From positions 18,524,824-18,588,823 of the forward strand of contig NC_088801.1 of assembly GCF_011386835.1 (NCBI RefSeq): 64,000 bases of DNA. The letters are read 5' to 3'. A program made the translations under genes and the position numbers. The notes under the pieces are model-generated. The model saw only the letters and a list, made by a program, of their open reading frames with translations, made no database searches and was not told the DNA's origin. This DNA comes from Chrysemys picta bellii (Eukaryota; Chordata; Testudines; Emydidae). Of the stretch, positions 34,003-46,227 are shown in pieces. Within the stretch, counting starts at the first letter, position 1, and each line of letters begins with the position of its first letter.

Positions 34003-36820
34003 GCTGCTTTTGGAAGTCTGATCCTCTGGACTGCAGCAAATGGATAATGGTCCACCCTTTATTTCAGGGGTGGGGGGGGAATAATTACTGCTTTTCTTCC
34101 TCATTTGTGTTCTGAAAAAATCTTCTTATATTAGCCCAGACAATATTGCCCATTTTGGTGGTGGAGATTATTCTAGTCCACCAGTCTGCCGTTAGTTCAG
34201 TTTGTTTCATTTTTTGCTTGGAAAGTCTCCAAGTGAGTTATTTCAGCCAGTAAGCACCCATGTGAATGCTGTCATCAGAAATGTGTTCTTTTCATGTGTC
34301 CATCTGCTGGTATAGTGAAGTAACTCACTTTTTTCCAGATAAATCTAAGAGGATTTGAAGAAACCAAACCAACATGCAAAATGTTACCTTCAGCTGCACT
34401 GGCTGGTTGTTTATTTTGCCCTTGAAGTTGAAAACAGGTACAGATAAAACACTTTAAAAAAAAAATCTGACTAAAAACTTAAAAAATGTTCAGATACTAC
34501 TGTGATGAGTACTTAGTAAATGGATACGATTTTTTTAATCCCATTGCTTATAATATGAAATGGAAAAGGTAAAATGTCATTTTCTTTTTAAAAACAGTGC
34601 TTATCTGCACAGCAACACCGGTTTTGCACAATATTTACTGTTTGTCAGTTAACAAAAAATAATAATTTCATAGTAATAATAAACTTCTTATACTGGGAGA
34701 TGTGCCACAGAATTTTAATGGAGAGAATGACTAAACTCCCCCCTACAGCCATTTTATAACACATTTACAGTTTCACAAGGCTTTTGCATCACTTGATACT
34801 GAATTGCTAACGAAGAGCTCAATATAGCTTCTGATGCGTTTTAGTTTCTCTGTGTGGTGACTGGCCAGGGTGTTACTGACATCACAACATACAGCTGTTG
34901 ATTTTCTATTGTCTCTGAGGCTTCAGCAAGTGCCTTAACAGATTGCTTTAGCAGGTACCTACAAATGCTTGAATGTTAAGCTAAGTGTATTTGTGCAGTA
35001 AGCTCTTTAAAGGAACAATACAAAAGTCTAGGTATGAGATACTATGGAAAGCATATCTTCAGTAACTCTGCATAATGAAGCTAAATGCCAGTACGATCCA
35101 GGTATGTGAATTCTGCAATGTAATGTTTAAAACATAATCTGAAAAGAAAGCTAAAAATCTCTACAGACTAGCTGTAACCATTAATTGTTTTCATTTGATT
35201 CGTGTTCTTACAAAAGCGATGTTTAGGCCTAAGCAGTTAGCATGGAAAATGTTAACTATTAAAAACATTGATATTAAAAGAGAAATTGTAGCTTACTTGT
35301 TTTATCACATGCCCACAAAAATACTCTTTAAAATATATATTTGTGCGTGTGTGTATGAATGTATGTGTAAACTGGTTTGAGAGAGGCATTCTTGCTAGAT
35401 TATTTTTACAGCTGAATATTCTACTACTACTACCAGAATAGAAAAACTGTTGTAAATTTATCCTTTTGTTAAGACAAGACATAATTTGCTTATGTTGCAA
35501 AAATGGAAAATGTTGTTCCAGTTGCACTATTGAACATGGAAAAAAGTGTTCATTTGACAGTACTGGTCTCTTACCATTGTGTTGATGAAACAGTTTAACT
35601 ATAATTAAGCTAAAATGTTTTCTTTTATAAAGATATTGATAGATAAAATGTTTGAACTGGAAATAGACTTTTACTCTAGGTTCATTTTGAAAAGGCTGTG
35701 TAAGACATGATAGATGTATTTAAACCTATGCAGGGCATTAATCAAATTTTTATGTCATAGAACAAATCCAATTTAGATGAGAGAATGATCTTTTTCAGGA
35801 GATTAGAAAAGGAGGACTGTTGATTTCTTCAAGATTGGCACTTCCATTTTTTAAATGTATAAGTTAATGCGCTAACAAAGCAAAGCCCAGAACTGTCATT
35901 GCTTTGATTACAGAAGAAAGCCATACGCCCAAGAAACAAAAAAACTACTGTTAATCAAAGGACTGTTTTCAGTTTTGTTTTTAATTATGCAGTCTGAAAA
36001 TTCTGACATTAATTATCTGTAGATTATACAGGTTAATTTTATTTCGTATCAGTTCAAAAATATGTGTACACTCCACTCTTTTTCTGTGCACTGGCATTTT
36101 ATACTGCTTTTTAAAATGCAGATTGGAAAAATTAGTTGGTATTGGCTTATAGGCGGGTTGCAACTTTATGGTGAAAACTAGTAGCATAATATATCAAAAA
36201 TATAGTAATGTACCAGATCACTAGATCTTTTTACTACAGTACATTTTGTGTCAGAATTGATGTCCATCATAATTCCTGCATGGTGTTTAAACTTTTCCTG
36301 GATAATTGTCTCCTTTTGGTTACTAACAGTTGTGGTACAAGTTGCTTACCTGGAAGCCAAGAACAGATTAAAGGCTTTGTGCTGTTAACATTAGAAATCT
36401 ATTCAAGCCATCAACAATAGGAACTTAAAACTCATATCTTAGACATTTCCATGTCTAATCACCTTTCCATTCATGTGGATGGAAATAAGGAAAAAAATGA
36501 AAGCTCCCACATTTTAACAATAAAAATCTAATTGTGTATAAATATTTTCTGGTTTAATGTTTTTAGATTTTTTTGGGTGGTTTTTTTTTAATATAATTGT
36601 TGTGTGCTACTTTTGTATTTCACATTCATTTTGAACTTAAATGAAGATTTTTTTTGGGCCATTTAAGTAACCTGCTAAATTAAAATCGTATCCATTTAAA
36701 ATGGAGATTAAACAATGTATGCCTTTAAAATATGAATACCAAACCATGTTCTGAATATTTTTAGATTTTAATGGAAGTGTATTATGGTCTGAGAACAAAG
36801 CAGCATTTTGCTGATGCAAA
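34003..36820. other. AT-rich intronic DNA, nothing recognised
   Basis: About 2.8 kb of AT-rich sequence, with short GT-rich stretches near 35341-35370. No exon, RNA gene or named repeat. Confidence 0.45.
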
Positions 36821-36838
36821 CTTTTTTTTTTTTTTAAC

Positions 36839-37055
36839 AAAAACAACAAGGAGTCTGGTGGCACCTTAAAGACTAACAGATTTATTTGGGCATAAGCTTT
36901 TGTGAGTAAAAAACCTCACTTCTTCAGATGCATGGAGTGAAAGTTACAGATGCAGGCATTATATAATGACACATGAAGAGAAGGGAGTACCTCACAAGTG
37001 GAGAACCAGTGTTGACAGGGCCAATTCAATCAGGGTGGATGTAGTCCACTCCCAG
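36839..37055 (-). mobile_element. Penelope-like element terminal fragment with target duplication
   Basis: Flanked by the 13-bp repeat ttttttttttaac ending at 36838 and at 37056-37068; the T run makes the length approximate. The body has 'ggagtctggtggcaccttaa', 'gactaacagatttatttggg', 'gcataagctttt' and 'acctcacttcttcagatgca'. Unlike the copies at 18.1, 30.8 and 56.2 kb it is not palindromic and shows about 100 bp more of the element. On the minus strand an exact CTGAAGA hammerhead box (36927 to 36921) precedes a stem, but the GAAA box reads AAAA. Confidence 0.8.
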
Positions 37056-37069
37056 TTTTTTTTTTAACG

Positions 37070-39390
37070 TGATCTATGCTTTTGCTTCGCTGTTTTGAGC
37101 AGTTAAATGAAAGCATATATTTTTACTTTTTCACGTCTAATTTTTTTTTTAATGTTCTGTTTTGTCAGTTGGTAGTAGTCAATTGTTGCAGAGCTAAAGA
37201 AATGGCTGTTAAAGAACATATGTGTTCAGATACATGTTTTGGTAAATACTAAATCTTATACATAAATAGAGGAAAAACCTTTTAAAAATTTATCTACTGG
37301 GGAAAAAAATGTGCACCGTGATGTGTATTACTTAAGAAAACTGACCTGGCTTTACCTAGGTACAATGCAGCACATACAGTTCATAACTTTAATAACTGAT
37401 CCAATACCAATAGAGGCTTAGTCATAAAATAGAAGATTAGTCATAGTTCACAATTTTTATTTTTATTTTAGGTTTTTGTTCACAAACATGTTATAACAGT
37501 TTAATTATCTAAAAAATGTTTATTTGGTTTGGCAGGAAATGGTTTTTAATATGTAAAATCCAGTCAACAATATCTCCAAAGGAAATGGCTTGCAACTTAT
37601 GGAAATTCCTGTGTGCCTTATTTTAATGTGTATTTTAAGGAGTATCACTAGTATAGCTCCATAAGTCTGTATGGTAGGTAATGTGTAACATGAACTCCGC
37701 CATTTGGAGTTCTTGTCTTGAAGACTTCATAATCTGAAGTCACAAGTGGGTACTGTACATTGCAGAATGGTACCCTGTTTGTTTTGTATTGTGACCGTGG
37801 TCTTATAGCTGGTATATTTCAATTGAACAGGTGGCTTTTCAAAAGTTTTTCTTGAAGGTGATGTATTGAGCAGTATGAAAAGTTGGGATTAGGCAAAGGA
37901 AACAAAAGGAGCGGTTATAGAAACAAGGGTAGTGTGTAGGAGATTAGAACAGAAGTATGCAGGGGCAAAGTTATGAATTGCTTGGAATATGCAAAGCAGT
38001 TTGAATTTTGTAATAGAAAAATGAAAGCCACTGCAGAGATACATGGAGCTGTGTGGAAGATGCTAAACAGGAAAGATGATTTTGATGGAAAAGAGGAGGC
38101 GGCAATAGGGAATAACCAAGTGTGTGCTGTTGTGAGGCAACAGGGTAGAGCGAAATGGACAAATGTTCAAATTACTATAGAAAATATTGCATGATTTACC
38201 TTCATTTCTAGACATCACCACTTCTGTTATGACTCTATGATCGTATGCATGCTTATAACTTTTTTCTTTTTGGGGGAGGGGTCACATCCTGAAACAGTTT
38301 AAGGTAAATTAGTGAAAACCATATAGGCTCTGTCATCCCACATAGATGTGTGAAATTCTTTTTTAAATAGTCGTTAAAAATCTTTTGATCTCAGTACACC
38401 AATTAAGTTAAATGATTTTCAGCTGCTATTTTAACAATTTTTTCCCTATCCACACATGCCTGAGCCTGCCAGTTATCTGAAACCAAAATTTCTTAAACTG
38501 TTTCAGGATCTGCTTCCCTCCTCCTTCCTCCCTTCTCCTCCCCCCCCCCCCCCCCCCCCCCAAAAAAAAAGTGAGTGGTGAAAAATTCTAATGGAACTTG
38601 AATTTTAAAGTAAAACTTGCCTTTTAAGATTAGTCTTTATTTTATTTTGATAATTTGAAGACCATAACAAAGGTAGGGAAACAGCTGTTCAGCTGTAAGA
38701 CCTATCCGCTGATGTTCTGATGGAACATTATGAATATCTGCCTTCTTCAAACATTGGTTATTTGGACTCAGAACTTCACTTGATTCTGTAAGTTCACCAG
38801 CTAGCTACTTCCATTGAAGTGCAAAGATGAAAAATTAGGACCATATAGATTCTAATCTCTCTGGGGGAAAGGAGCATGTTACTGTTTTTGGTGTTGTGGT
38901 AGCATGCTTCAATCCAGATAAGGGCCCCGTTTTGCTAGATAATATTCAAGTGCACACAGAGGCAGGATCCCTGTCATGAAAAGCTTTTAAAAATTTGTCT
39001 GGAAAAAGTGCCTAGCAAACTGTTGGCACCACTCCAACAATAACAAAACACCAAAGCACAAAATCTATTAAAGTGACTGTGCACGTGTATTTTATTTTTG
39101 GTGCCTTCCAGGCGAGCTAGATAAGAATCTTCTGAATAGCAGTGTTTGGGGTCACCCCTCCGAGCCCTCTGGCACACTGTAGCCAAGAACATAAAAGATA
39201 GGGAAACGACAGTTCCTTCTTACTGCTTGTGGTTGCAAGACTGAACACCTGTAGCATCTACCTCTTGGCATACGGTGCAAATAAATCCTTTTTGGTTAGA
39301 TGTTAGTTATTTAGTGTGTTTTTTGGCTAGTGGAATAAACAGACAATAAAAACGAAGTGTGTGTGTGTCTCTGTGTGTGAATTTACTGAT
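37070..39390. other. AT-rich intronic DNA with a long C run
   Basis: Contains a run of about 23 C residues near 38539-38561 followed by A residues, and T runs near 37141. No exon or named repeat. Confidence 0.5.
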
Positions 39391-39649
39391 GAACAAGGTC
39401 TACAAGTCCATGTGCTGTCTTGGCTCTGGATGTGGTGGAGTTCAAGTCCCCTGGATTCAAGACCTGCCTGTCTTCTGAACAAGCTATCCCTATCAACAAT
39501 GGACACTCTAAGTGCCTTTTCTGTCTGAAGGAAATGCATATGCTAGGTAAGTGCTCTATATGCTGCTTCTTTGCAAAAAGTCCTCCTCTCTCCTCAGGAA
39601 TGCCAGGAAAGCTTCCTTAGCCACTGAATACGAGGAAAACTGGTCAGGT

Positions 39650-39935
39650 TGGACCCGCTTGTTTGCACAAACATTTAGTTCACAGGAAGCAGGTGTGTAA
39701 ATCTACTAACCTGCTGTTCGCTAAGTGTTTGTGGACCCTGCTGACAGGCACTAAAAGTTCTCTAGTGTGCTTTGACTCCTGTTCAAAATGGGGTAAATGA
39801 AAATGCATTAGGAAACTTTTAGTGTGTGGCAGCAGGGTCCACACAGACACTTAGTGCACAGCAGGCTAGTGTGGAGGAGATGTGTACCCTAGCTTCCCAC
39901 AAACTAAATATTAATGTAGACTCGCCCTCAGAATG
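39650..39935. mobile_element. hAT-type MITE inside the DIRS-like element
   Basis: A long imperfect inverted repeat: 'ctgttcgctaagtgtttgtg' and 'gaccctgctgacaggcacta' on the left pair with 'gtgtggcagcagggtccaca' and 'cagacacttagtgcacagca' on the right. Boundaries are approximate. No coding sequence. Confidence 0.65.
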
Positions 39936-41169
39936 CTCCAGTAAGCCAGTGGTCCAATCTGGATTCCAGAGCACCTTCAGCATTGAGGAAGTCCCCACTC
40001 TCTGCTACAGAGGCTAGAACCTCTCTTGCATCCTCTTCTCTATCTTCTGGAGAGGTCATAAGGAGTACCACTCCCTTGGTGACCAGAGACACAGAACTCC
40101 CGTCTCCAGCCCCAAGCATATCCAGTATTGGAGGCAGTTCAAGGTCCAGAATAACTTCTGACTTGGCACCAAGCAGTCACCATAAGAACCCCACTCAGCC
40201 TCCAAATGCTATCAATGCATTTGGTATTGGTGACCAAGGATGGAAACATCTGAACTGAAGACATCAGTATAGAAGCCCCCAATGCACAAGCATTTTCCAG
40301 ATCTTTCCATACCAATTCTGAAACCCCTGGTGCCTAGGAATTGCAGTCAGTGGGAGACATCTTCCCTTGGCAGAGGCTAAAATCTCTCCACTACTGACTG
40401 CACTTCCAGAGCAGAAGACCTCACCCCAAGCCTCTGCTGTAACCACTCAGTTTATAGTACAAAGAGTCTTAATGGTATTGGATCTACCCAAGCCTCCATT
40501 ACTGCATTCTGTGAAGAAGTTGTTGGCCCCAGTGCCATTGCCTACACCATTACAGATTCACGACCTCCCCGGCCATCTAAGAGACCTGCTCTGCTAAAGC
40601 ATATTACTTCTCTTTCTTGGCTTTGGAGAACCTGGGAGAGAACTGAGTTACCTGTCTTGGATCCCTATGAACCTGGCTCCTTGGAGAGGAGTTTCAGAGA
40701 TTGTTCACATAGAATCAGGGATATGTGGTCAACTCATGCATTTATGGTGCCTACCTCCAAGAAAATAGACTGGCACTATCAAGCCTATTTCAAGGGCTCC
40801 TTGGTCATGATTTTCATTCAAGAGAGGCCTAAGCAATAGGGATCACCAATGCAACATATGCATTGTGGGGAGTTCCCTGGGTCACCTTCGGATTTAAGGC
40901 CTCTGAGTCCCTTTCCCCTTCCTCATGGCAAATCTTCACATAACTGTTCTGGAACTGAACCATTTAGTTGGCATGCATAGCTTTCTTCTCAGTACTTCAT
41001 GGCACCACAGTACAGGTGCTCATGGACAACACCATGGTTGTTATCAGTAAGCAGGGAGGTGCTCACTCATTTTTTCCCAGGAGGCAGTCCAACTTTGGAA
41101 CTGGTGCATTGGTCACCACGCAGTCCAGTGTAACGATGCTGCCTTTGGTGGGACACTTCCAAGAGTAGC

Positions 41170-42268
41170 AATTCAGAGCAAGTTGCTCAGAGCAGGGCAG
41201 TTACAGTCCAAGGCTGATGTTCCTTTGCACACCAAGGCAAACCAAATCAGCCAAACAGAGAAGACTTCAGTTTTACCCCACTGGCTATCCAGAAGTCATA
41301 CAAGCAATTCCCTTAGACACTACAGTTTCCCAGTATCACCACCAGTGCCTCTCGTTATGGGGACAAATGGTTATGAAAACCAATACCCCAGAAAAAGAAA
41401 AAGGTTCTCCCGATCCCAAAGGACCAAGCCCCAGACCCAGATCAATATACAAGTTAGATCTTACCCACAAATCATTCTGTTGCCAATCCTTTAGAATCTA
41501 AAGGTTTATTCATAAAAGGAAAAAAATATAGAAGAGAGCTAGAATTGGTTAAATGGAATCAATTACATACAGTAATGGCAGAGTTCTTAGTTCAGGCTGG
41601 TAGCAGTGATGGAATAAACTGCAGACACAAATCAAGTACATCCACAGCTGGGGTGGGTCATTCAGTCCTTTGTTCAGAGCTTCAGTTTGTAGCAAAGTCC
41701 CTCCAGAGGCAAGAAGCAGAATTGAAGACAAGATGGAGGAGATACAGCAGCCTTTAATAGGTTTTCTCTTGTGGGTGGAAACTCCTTGGTTCTCCTGTGC
41801 AAGATCACAGCAAGATGGAGTTTGGAGTCACATGGGCAAGTCAAATGTCCATGCATGACTCAGTTCTTTACAGGCCAACACCATTGTTTACATGTTAGTT
41901 TGAACATTCCCAGGAAAGCTCAGATATGGATTGGCGTCTCCCAAAGTCCATTGTCAGATAAGTGTTTCTTGATTGGGCACTTACTGAGAATAGTCCCTTC
42001 TCAAGAAGCTGACCAAATGCTTCACTGAGGCTACTTAGAATCAAAACACATTAAGATACAAGTACATAGACAATATTCATAACTTCAACTACAAAAATGG
42101 TACACACATACAGCTAGCATAATCATAATCAGCAAATCATAACCTTTCCATAGACACCTTACACGACAACCTTTGTACAGTATTTGCTGCAAATATAGAA
42201 CAGTGGTTGCAACAATGATCTATACGGTCACAGGTTATGTCAGTAACATCACACCTTCCTGGCCTGCA
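41170..42268 (-). mobile_element. LTR-like insertion in the DIRS-like element
   Basis: About 1.1 kb separates two parts of the DIRS-like coding region. Read on the minus strand it begins 'tgtgatgttactgacataac' and 'ctgtgaccgtatagatcatt', which I associate with LTRs in reptile genomes, and it has an AATAAA near 41504-41509 (minus). No internal coding region or second LTR is seen, so it would be a solo LTR or fragment. Target duplication not found. Superfamily unassigned. Confidence 0.45.
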
Positions 42269-42805
42269 AAACACCTTCATTGACCATCTGAGTTGACAAT
42301 ATTTGGACAACCGTGAATGGTTATTCGAAAAGTCATCTTTCATAGGTGGGGGCTCCCAAGATTAGACCTGTTTGCTTCCAACCACAATAAGAAGTGCCTA
42401 CTCCAGAAAGGGAACAAGTCCCTGCTCTCTGTTTGGATGCTTTTCTGATCCTAAGGTAATGAGGGCTCATATATGCCTACCCTCCAATTTCCTTGATACT
42501 GAGAGGTCTCAGGCAGTTTTGGTATTCTGACCTCATGAATCTGTCAACACTGCCCCGTATCAAACTTCTGATACCCCCATATGATTATGCAGTTGAAGGG
42601 ATAAGTCCTACTTCCAGACCTAGCATCCTTCCATCGCATGGCCTGGAGGCTGGCTGACTGACAGATCCTGCCCCTTAGCAGTTCAAAGCATCCTAGCTTG
42701 TAGCAGAAAGGATTCCACCAAATTTACTTGTGCTGCTAGATGGAAGAGATTCTCTATCTCCTTTGGAAGAGCCACTGGCTGCTATCATGAACTATCTGCT
42801 TGCCT

Positions 42806-43270
42806 TAGAGCATTGGTTCCCAAACTTTTTCATGCTGCAACTCTCTTTGGGCTGCCCTCTGTTGTTGTGACCCAGAGAGGCTTGAGTGGTGAGGTGTCTT
42901 AACATTTTGAGTATCTAACATGGGTTGGATATTGCCCTGGTGGAATGGGAGGCCCAGGGATTGGGTCCTGCCCCAGGGGAGTGGGTCAGGTGTTGTCCTG
43001 CGGGGAAGATCCAGGGGCAGGAAATTGTGGAGCAAGCCTACCCTGCTCTCACTCTGCATTGGCATCTCCTGTGCCATATTGCTGGTTGGCTGTTGCTTGG
43101 CTTTCCGCTCTGGGCTTTTTGACCTGCCCCATGGTGCATGTGGTCATGTCAGTGCCGCTCAGGTTTGGGCTGGCCTCCCTGTAGCTCAGCACTACTTCTT
43201 GCTAGAGGGGTCCAGATCTGTTGCCTCCTTTGATAGAGCTGTCCTGCAGTCCCTGTTTCAGTAGACTCAT
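42806..43270. mobile_element. hAT-like element fragment
   Basis: Begins 'cattggttcccaaacttttt', the 'cagtggttcccaaactt' terminus of a hAT family, continues GC-rich, and has no visible right terminus. Open frames at 42805-43264 on both strands have no transposase features. Confidence 0.45.
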
Positions 43271-43990
43271 TGTTCCCACCTCCAGGACACGAGTTACTTC
43301 TTTTGAGCCATGAGAAGTGGAATACACATGGACAATCACTTGAAGAAAGAGTGGTTTCTTTACCCTGCAGTAACTGCAAACAAAGCATCTTTAAAAACAA
43401 CACTTACTGTTGGGTAAGTGAACATTCTTTCTCAATCCAATCAACAGTAGCGCAAGGAGTTTGTGCACATATACTTTGCATCCATGAAAGTGTCCAGACC
43501 GAACCACCTTCGCCCCTTAGTCGAATTAGCAAATTCTTGATTGGCTGAACAGCTCCAGATAATAACCTAACTAGCTTATGCTTACTGCCTTCACCCAGAC
43601 TCAGACCCAGACCCAAGTATATCAAATTATGATGCGTTTTTGTCGTCCTTCACTGGAAAGATCAATGAATTCAAGACTTTCTGGCTGGAAATTGGACAGC
43701 GATGATTGTTCACATTCCTTGATGGATTTTGGCCTGATCATTCACGGGCCATGAAATCCCTGAGAGGTTCCTAGGCCATAACTGGTGCCTGCTCTTCTTC
43801 TTGGGTGATGAAAGCCAATGAAGATCTTCTAGGCCCCAGTGGCCAAGAACATCAGTGCTTTGTGCAAAGAGAAAAATCTGACTCCTGAAAGATGCAATAG
43901 TCCAATGGGTTTTTAAGAAACCATTCCTTGATGTCAACAATACTGCCACCTATCACCCAAAATCCAACCATTTCTTTTCTGGATAAAGTT
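43271..43990. other. Possible further retroelement debris
   Basis: Some plus-strand pieces (near 43625-43990) recall gag-like linkers of the DIRS-like element, but nothing firm can be assigned. Confidence 0.25.
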
Positions 43991-44565
43991 ATTGAGGTGG
44001 TGGTGAACAAACTCTGGCAACAGATTTCTGCCAGTTATTTATAGGTGCTTCACTTCAATTTCATATTTTGGTACAAAAAAGTACTCTTCCTCAATAGCTC
44101 TTACATGTAAATATTGAGACAAAAGGTTTCCTTTTAACAAATCTCAGCTCTTCTGTGAACAATGGTGCTATTCCAACCTGCAGCCTTTTAAAGTTCAAGT
44201 GGGAGCTTAAATTCTGTAGAAAGATATACATGTGCTGGAGAGACTAGAGTGCAAAAGCCCACATTAGAAAGTGGGGATTTTTACAAATATACTGAATTAT
44301 CTGGTGGTGGTTTTCTCCCTGATGTGAGGTGTAGATAAAATAGTGCTGCTTACTAGTACCATTCATAAGTACGTATGGGCCTAAAACTAACCAGAATCCT
44401 CATCCTGGGACTCTAATTTCTCAAACAACAGAGAAGGAAAACTTGCATATCACTCCAAAAAGAGGTTGGAGGCTCTGATCTATCAAGACTTTATGGTAAA
44501 CTAAGCCATTTCTGTCCAGCTGGATTTGTTAAAATTATCTCTAGATGTTTTAGGCAATAAGACAC
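43991..44565. other. Intronic DNA, nothing recognised
   Basis: AT-rich, no exon or repeat identified. Confidence 0.45.
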
Positions 44566-44575
44566 ACAATAGTTA

Positions 44576-44622
44576 GATTTGTTAGTCTCTAAGGTGCCAC
44601 AAGTACTCCTGTTCTTCTTTTT
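44576..44622. mobile_element. 47-bp Penelope-derived micro-insertion with target duplication
   Basis: The insert is 'gatttgttagtctctaaggt' followed by 'gccacaagtactcctgttct' and a T-rich end, identical to part of the right arm at 18233-18274. It is flanked by acaatagtta at 44566-44575 and 44623-44632 (perfect 10 bp). This shows that even a 47-bp terminal piece arrived by a duplication-generating event. Confidence 0.8.
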
Positions 44623-44632
44623 ACAATAGTTA

Positions 44633-45930
44633 CAAACACCAGAGTTATGAACTGACCAGTCAACCATACACCTCACTTGGAACCGGAATCAGGCAGCAGC
44701 ATCAGAGACCAAAAAAAAAGCAAATACCATACAGTACTGTGTTGAATATAAACTACTAAAATAATAAAGGGAAAGTTTAAAAATTTGATATTGAGATGGT
44801 TAAAAGCGGCATTTTTCTTCTACATAGTAAAGTTTTAAAGCTGTATTAAGTCAATGTTGAGCTGTAAACTTTTGAACGTTTGTTCAGAGTTATGAACAAC
44901 TTCCATTCCCGAGGTGCTCATAACTCTGAGGTTCTTTGAAATTTATATTAATATTTTATTAAACTGTAGTTATCAAATAAAAATAGCTTCTAATATTAAT
45001 GCAGCGTATAGTGATTTAACCTATCCTGGGTTATGTTGAACTTTTGAAAATAATATGTTCGTGGTAGTAGTAGTAGTAGAGGTAAAAAGAGCAAAATTCA
45101 TCCTGGATGTAAATCTTTTTAAATCACTGGGGTACAGCATGGATAAATTTGCATAAAACCTTCCGGTTGATAAATGTAAAATTTACAGGTTTATACCTTT
45201 TCTTTGCATCTATATGCCCATGACTAAAGGATTTCTTTAAGAAATCCTCTAAGCTGACTGTATTAATTTTAATTTACACATGTTCTTAAAGTTATAGTTT
45301 ATTGTAGGGCCCAGACTAAAGCTCTCTCATCTCAATTGCTAGACTCATTCTTGCCTCAAAAAATCTGAAATACGCGCACATCTGTAGAGTCCATGTCCAC
45401 AAAGCTCTTTCTACATGCCAACATTTTCGAAGAGGAAGGAGATGAATCTGCATAATGCTGGGATATTGTATTAACTTCTAACTGCATTGGGCAGTTGGCA
45501 TATTCTTTCAAATGAAGCAGTATTGGTGAGATCAAACAATCATGTTGAAGTATTTTATATACGCAAGCTGGATGATGGTTCAAAGAAACTTGGAACACAT
45601 GGCCTGCTAATATTGAGCTAAACAGAACTGGCTGCATCCTTTGTGGGGTTAATTTCAGAACAATTGCAGAATAACCCACATATTGGGAGCAATGGGGAAG
45701 TAAATTAAAAGAGGGAGAACAAAAAAATGTTAGTGTCCTAGACACTGACTCATAATGCATGGATTTGTCCTTGATCTCCAAATCAGCAGGCAACAGCTAT
45801 CTTAGTCAGGGTGCAGAAGAGTTTTGGTGACCTCTGCTGGACTACTCATGCTACAGCTCTAGTTTCTTCTCTGCTGTTCCACATGGGATAATGACAGTAG
45901 CTTCTACTCTTATACTGATCCTCCCGTTTC
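44633..45930. other. Intronic DNA, nothing recognised
   Basis: A short (GTA)n run near 45065-45079. A 145-codon minus-strand frame at 45356-45793 has no recognised domain and no splice support. Confidence 0.4.
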
Positions 45931-45933
45931 TGA

Positions 45934-46225
45934 GGGCTTGTCCACACTGGCACTTTACAGCAATGCAACTTTCTTGCTCCGGGGTGTGAAAAAACACCCC
46001 CCTGAGCGCTGGAAGTTTCAGTGCTGTAAAGTGCCAGTGTAGAGAGTGCACCAGCAGTGGGAGCCGCGCTTCCAGTGCTGGTAGCTATTCCCCTCGTGGA
46101 GGTGGGTTGGTTTGTTTTTTTTAGAGCGCTGGGAGAGCTCTCTCCTAGTGCTATGTGGTGACTACACAAGCCACGTTAAAGTGCTCCCGTGGCAGTGCTT
46201 TAACATTGCCAGTGAAGACGTGCCC
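45934..46225. mobile_element. hAT-type MITE
   Basis: Begins 'gggcttgtccacactggcac' with 'tttacagc' and ends 'gcagtgctttaacattgcca' with 'gtgaagacgtgccc', an inverted terminal pair. An internal hairpin ('ctggcactttacagc' with 'gctgtaaagtgccag') lies in the left half. Related to 51838-52120. Confidence 0.75.
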
Positions 46226-46227
46226 TT

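Larger units (their letters stand above)
39400..42800 (+). mobile_element. Degenerate DIRS-like retroelement, split by two younger insertions
   Basis: Order on the plus strand: a gag-like cysteine/histidine segment near 39500-39600 (CLFCLKEMHMLGKCSIC); gag-like pieces at 39950-40830; RNase H near 40955-41165 (VLMDNTMVVISKQGG); a downstream RNase H/linker piece from 42330 (GAPKIDLFASNHNKKC); then a tyrosine-recombinase-like start near 42680-42790 (a short SRKDSTK phrase and WKRFSIS). All parts carry stops and shifts, and the RT is largely absent. The family identity is from remembered motif order. A MITE (39650-39935) and an LTR-like unit (about 41170-42268) interrupt it. Confidence 0.55.

Noticed and set aside
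33464..34039. 191-codon minus-strand frame that might be a transposase
   Set aside because: No transposase motifs; it is the C-rich repeated core of a non-autonomous hAT element.
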